Assembly (NCBI GenBank): GCA_038845865.1
Contig: JAWBQJ010000001.1
Span: forward strand, 124,001-188,000
Length of the DNA stretch: 64,000 nucleotides
Direction of reading: 5' to 3'
Source of the DNA: Desulfurococcaceae archaeon
Lineage (GTDB): Archaea > Thermoproteota > Thermoprotei_A > Sulfolobales > Desulfurococcaceae
The notes beneath the pieces are model-generated. The model was not told where the DNA came from. It ran no database searches and saw only the letters and a list, made by a program, of their open reading frames with translations. This document shows, in pieces, positions 62,556-64,000 of this stretch (position 1 is its first letter; each line of letters begins with the position of its first letter). The translations under genes were made by a program, and so were the position numbers.

Positions 62556-63545
62556 ATGGTGTTATACGTGGGCAGTGACTTGGTCAACGCCGTTAGGAAC
62601 GAGTTACTCCGGGAAGAAATCGTGGATTTTACTGTTAGAGAGGACATGAGCGTGTGTGAGCTTATCGAGGGATATGGTCAATCACACGGTTTCATGGCAG
62701 GACACGTTTACAGAGCTAGTAAAGTGCTAGCTGAAATGGCACTAGATCATAACACAATACGCATACTCTCGTTTACGGGAAACGTAGTTTCAACCGGGTT
62801 GAGAGGCCTGCTTGCGCAGTTAGTACGTGAAGGTTGGTTTCACGCCGTAATAACGACTTGCGGTGCGATAGACCACGACATTGCTAGAGGCACGGGGCAC
62901 AAGTACTATAAAGGTGACTGGGTATACGATGACGCAATGCTACACTCTATCAGCATACACAGGCTTGGAAACGTGTTGATACCCGCCGAGAATTACGGGG
63001 TCGCCGTTGAAAAATTCGCGAGAAGACTCTTTGAGGAGTTGACCAGAGTTAAGAAGAAGTGGGCAGTCAGTGAAGTGCTCCGTGAGGCTGGGAGGAGAAT
63101 TGCGGATGAAAAAAGCATCTTAAGGGCTGCCTACGAGCGAGGAATACCTATATACGTTCCCGGGATATATGATGGTGCATTCGGTTCCCAGGTTGTTTTC
63201 AACCAGGATGTAATGGGTCTAGAACTAGACCTCGTGGCAGACGAGAAGAACATAATTGAGCTGATCGTGACTTCGAAGAAGGCCGGAGCACTAATTGTAG
63301 GTGGAGGTATTAGTAAGCACCACACCATATGGTGGGCTCAACTAAAAGACGGTTTAGACTATGCTGTCTACATTACAACAGCCGTTGAATACGACGGTAG
63401 TCTGAGCGGCGCGCATCCAAGAGAGGCCATTAGCTGGAGCAAAATAAAGCCGGGCGCTAAGCACGTTGTAGTCTACGGTGATGCGACTGTAGTGCTACCT
63501 CTAGTAGTTGCTGGAGCTAAGTGCATGTCGAGGATGGCAAAGTGA
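62556..63545 (+). CDS. dys: Deoxyhypusine synthase
   Basis: A 329-aa NAD-dependent enzyme that moves the aminobutyl group of spermidine to one Lys of archaeal IF5A. The reactive Lys is in VGGGISKHHTIWW. NAD and spermidine sites show as FTGNVVSTGLRG, TTCGAIDHDIARG and AVEYDGSLSGAHP. ATG 62556 starts it. Its TGA overlaps the tiaS GTG start. Both it and TiaS depend on polyamine precursors, the source of which could be the arginine decarboxylase at 18952. Confidence 0.94.
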   Translation: MVLYVGSDLVNAVRNELLREEIVDFTVREDMSVCELIEGYGQSHGFMAGHVYRASKVLAEMALDHNTIRILSFTGNVVSTGLRGLLAQLVREGWFHAVITTCGAIDHDIARGTGHKYYKGDWVYDDAMLHSISIHRLGNVLIPAENYGVAVEKFARRLFEELTRVKKKWAVSEVLREAGRRIADEKSILRAAYERGIPIYVPGIYDGAFGSQVVFNQDVMGLELDLVADEKNIIELIVTSKKAGALIVGGGISKHHTIWWAQLKDGLDYAVYITTAVEYDGSLSGAHPREAISWSKIKPGAKHVVVYGDATVVLPLVVAGAKCMSRMAK

Positions 63546-64000
63546 TCGAAGTACATGTTGGGATAGATGACGTAGACTCTCTTAAAGGTGGGTGCACAAC
63601 CCACTTTGCCGTTGAAGTATCGTGGAAGCTGAAAAATAAAAACATAAAGTTCACAGATTACCCTAACCTTGTTAGGCTAAACCCCGCTGTACCCTGGAAA
63701 ACGCGTGGTAATGGTGCGGTTGCCCTTAGATTACTACTAACCTCTGAAAGCGATATTGAAGACGTTTGGGGGTTCTTAACTAATGAGCTTGAAGAATACA
63801 CTAGGTGCTTTCCCGATCCGAAGCACCAACCAAGCGCTGTACTACACGTAGGCGAGGTGCCGCGTGAATACGTGTGGCTGGCCCAAAAGGCCCTTCACGA
63901 TATCGTCCCTCTAGACCTTGCTCTCAGGGCAATTAGTAAACACGAGAATACGAGGTACTACTCCATTACCGGTAAGAGAGGCATTATAGGGGCGCTCTCA
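63542..64000 (+). CDS. tiaS: TiaS, tRNA-Ile2 agmatidine synthetase, 3' end cut by window
   Basis: Modifies C34 of tRNA-Ile2 with agmatine so it reads AUA; an essential archaeal enzyme. The first 153 codons are present and the frame runs out of the window. Family marks are GIDDVDSLKGGCTTHFA, DYPNLVRLNPAVPWKTRGN in two parts, and ITGKRGIIGALS. GTG 63542 overlaps the dys stop as GTGA, so they are cotranslated. The C-terminal OB and zinc domains of TiaS are not in view. Confidence 0.92.
   Translation, partial: MIEVHVGIDDVDSLKGGCTTHFAVEVSWKLKNKNIKFTDYPNLVRLNPAVPWKTRGNGAVALRLLLTSESDIEDVWGFLTNELEEYTRCFPDPKHQPSAVLHVGEVPREYVWLAQKALHDIVPLDLALRAISKHENTRYYSITGKRGIIGALS

Noticed and set aside
1-64000. 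CRISPR array
   Set aside because: No regularly spaced identical repeats were seen; the only long repeat is the pair of TnpB right ends 20 kb apart.

Overview
The window is chromosomal DNA of an archaeon, most likely a hyperthermophilic member of the Thermoproteota (crenarchaea). Pointers are PCNA, a PINA-type PIN/KH ATPase beside Hjc, deoxyhypusine synthase, TiaS (agmatidine synthesis), Taw1 and Trm5 (wyosine pathway), a two-motif glutaredoxin-like PDO, a PhoH ATPase with KH domains, and pantoate kinase plus 4-phosphopantoate--beta-alanine ligase. Many genes start with TTG or GTG behind a near-perfect GAGGTGAT Shine-Dalgarno site. Others have a TATA box about 25 bases before the start codon, as in leaderless archaeal transcripts. 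I saw no rRNA, no convincing tRNA and no CRISPR array. Species cannot be fixed from sequence alone. Functions below come from motif and family recognition, not database searches.

Layout. 1-6 kb: the 3' part of PEP synthase, a cyclic 2,3-diphosphoglycerate synthetase-like protein, then PINA and Hjc, which converge and overlap. 6-15.6 kb: a cell-surface block with an anchored metallophosphoesterase, an anchored GATase-like protein, an anchored binding protein with its fused ABC permease and ATPase, and a small cytoplasmic phosphoesterase. 15.6-24 kb: an atypical kinase, small DNA-binding proteins, a DUF47 protein, a MobA-like transferase, a SpeA-type arginine decarboxylase, PDO and Taw1. 24-32 kb: biotin carrier protein, acyl-CoA carboxyltransferase, thiolase, HD-domain protein, CinA-like protein, hydroxyacid dehydrogenase and NadM. 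32-41 kb: a broken Cys-rich gene, hydantoinase A/B, two tRNA-editing-type proteins (B3/B4 and AlaX), a LOG-like protein, and a threonine catabolic pair (Kbl and SDR-type TDH).

41-54 kb: two ABC-2 exporters on the minus strand alternate with plus-strand ThiR, PanE, PanB, ApgM, pantoate kinase and 4-phosphopantoate--beta-alanine ligase. CoaBC follows on the minus strand. Together these cover the route from ketoisovalerate to 4'-phosphopantetheine. 54-64 kb is mostly information processing: N-terminal acetyltransferase, AsnRS, endonuclease III, Trm5, a surface transglutaminase-like protein, PhoH-KH ATPase, PCNA, a winged-helix/Mrr-like nuclease, deoxyhypusine synthase and TiaS (cut by the window end).

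Links and oddities. Agmatine from the SpeA-like enzyme could feed TiaS directly and deoxyhypusine synthase through spermidine. Two relics of an IS605-type TnpB element share a roughly 60-base right end. One of them supplies the last base of the stop codon of an ABC-2 permease; the other lies just upstream of PCNA. A 60-base intergenic segment near 16.5 kb can form two mutually exclusive helices and may be a structured RNA.
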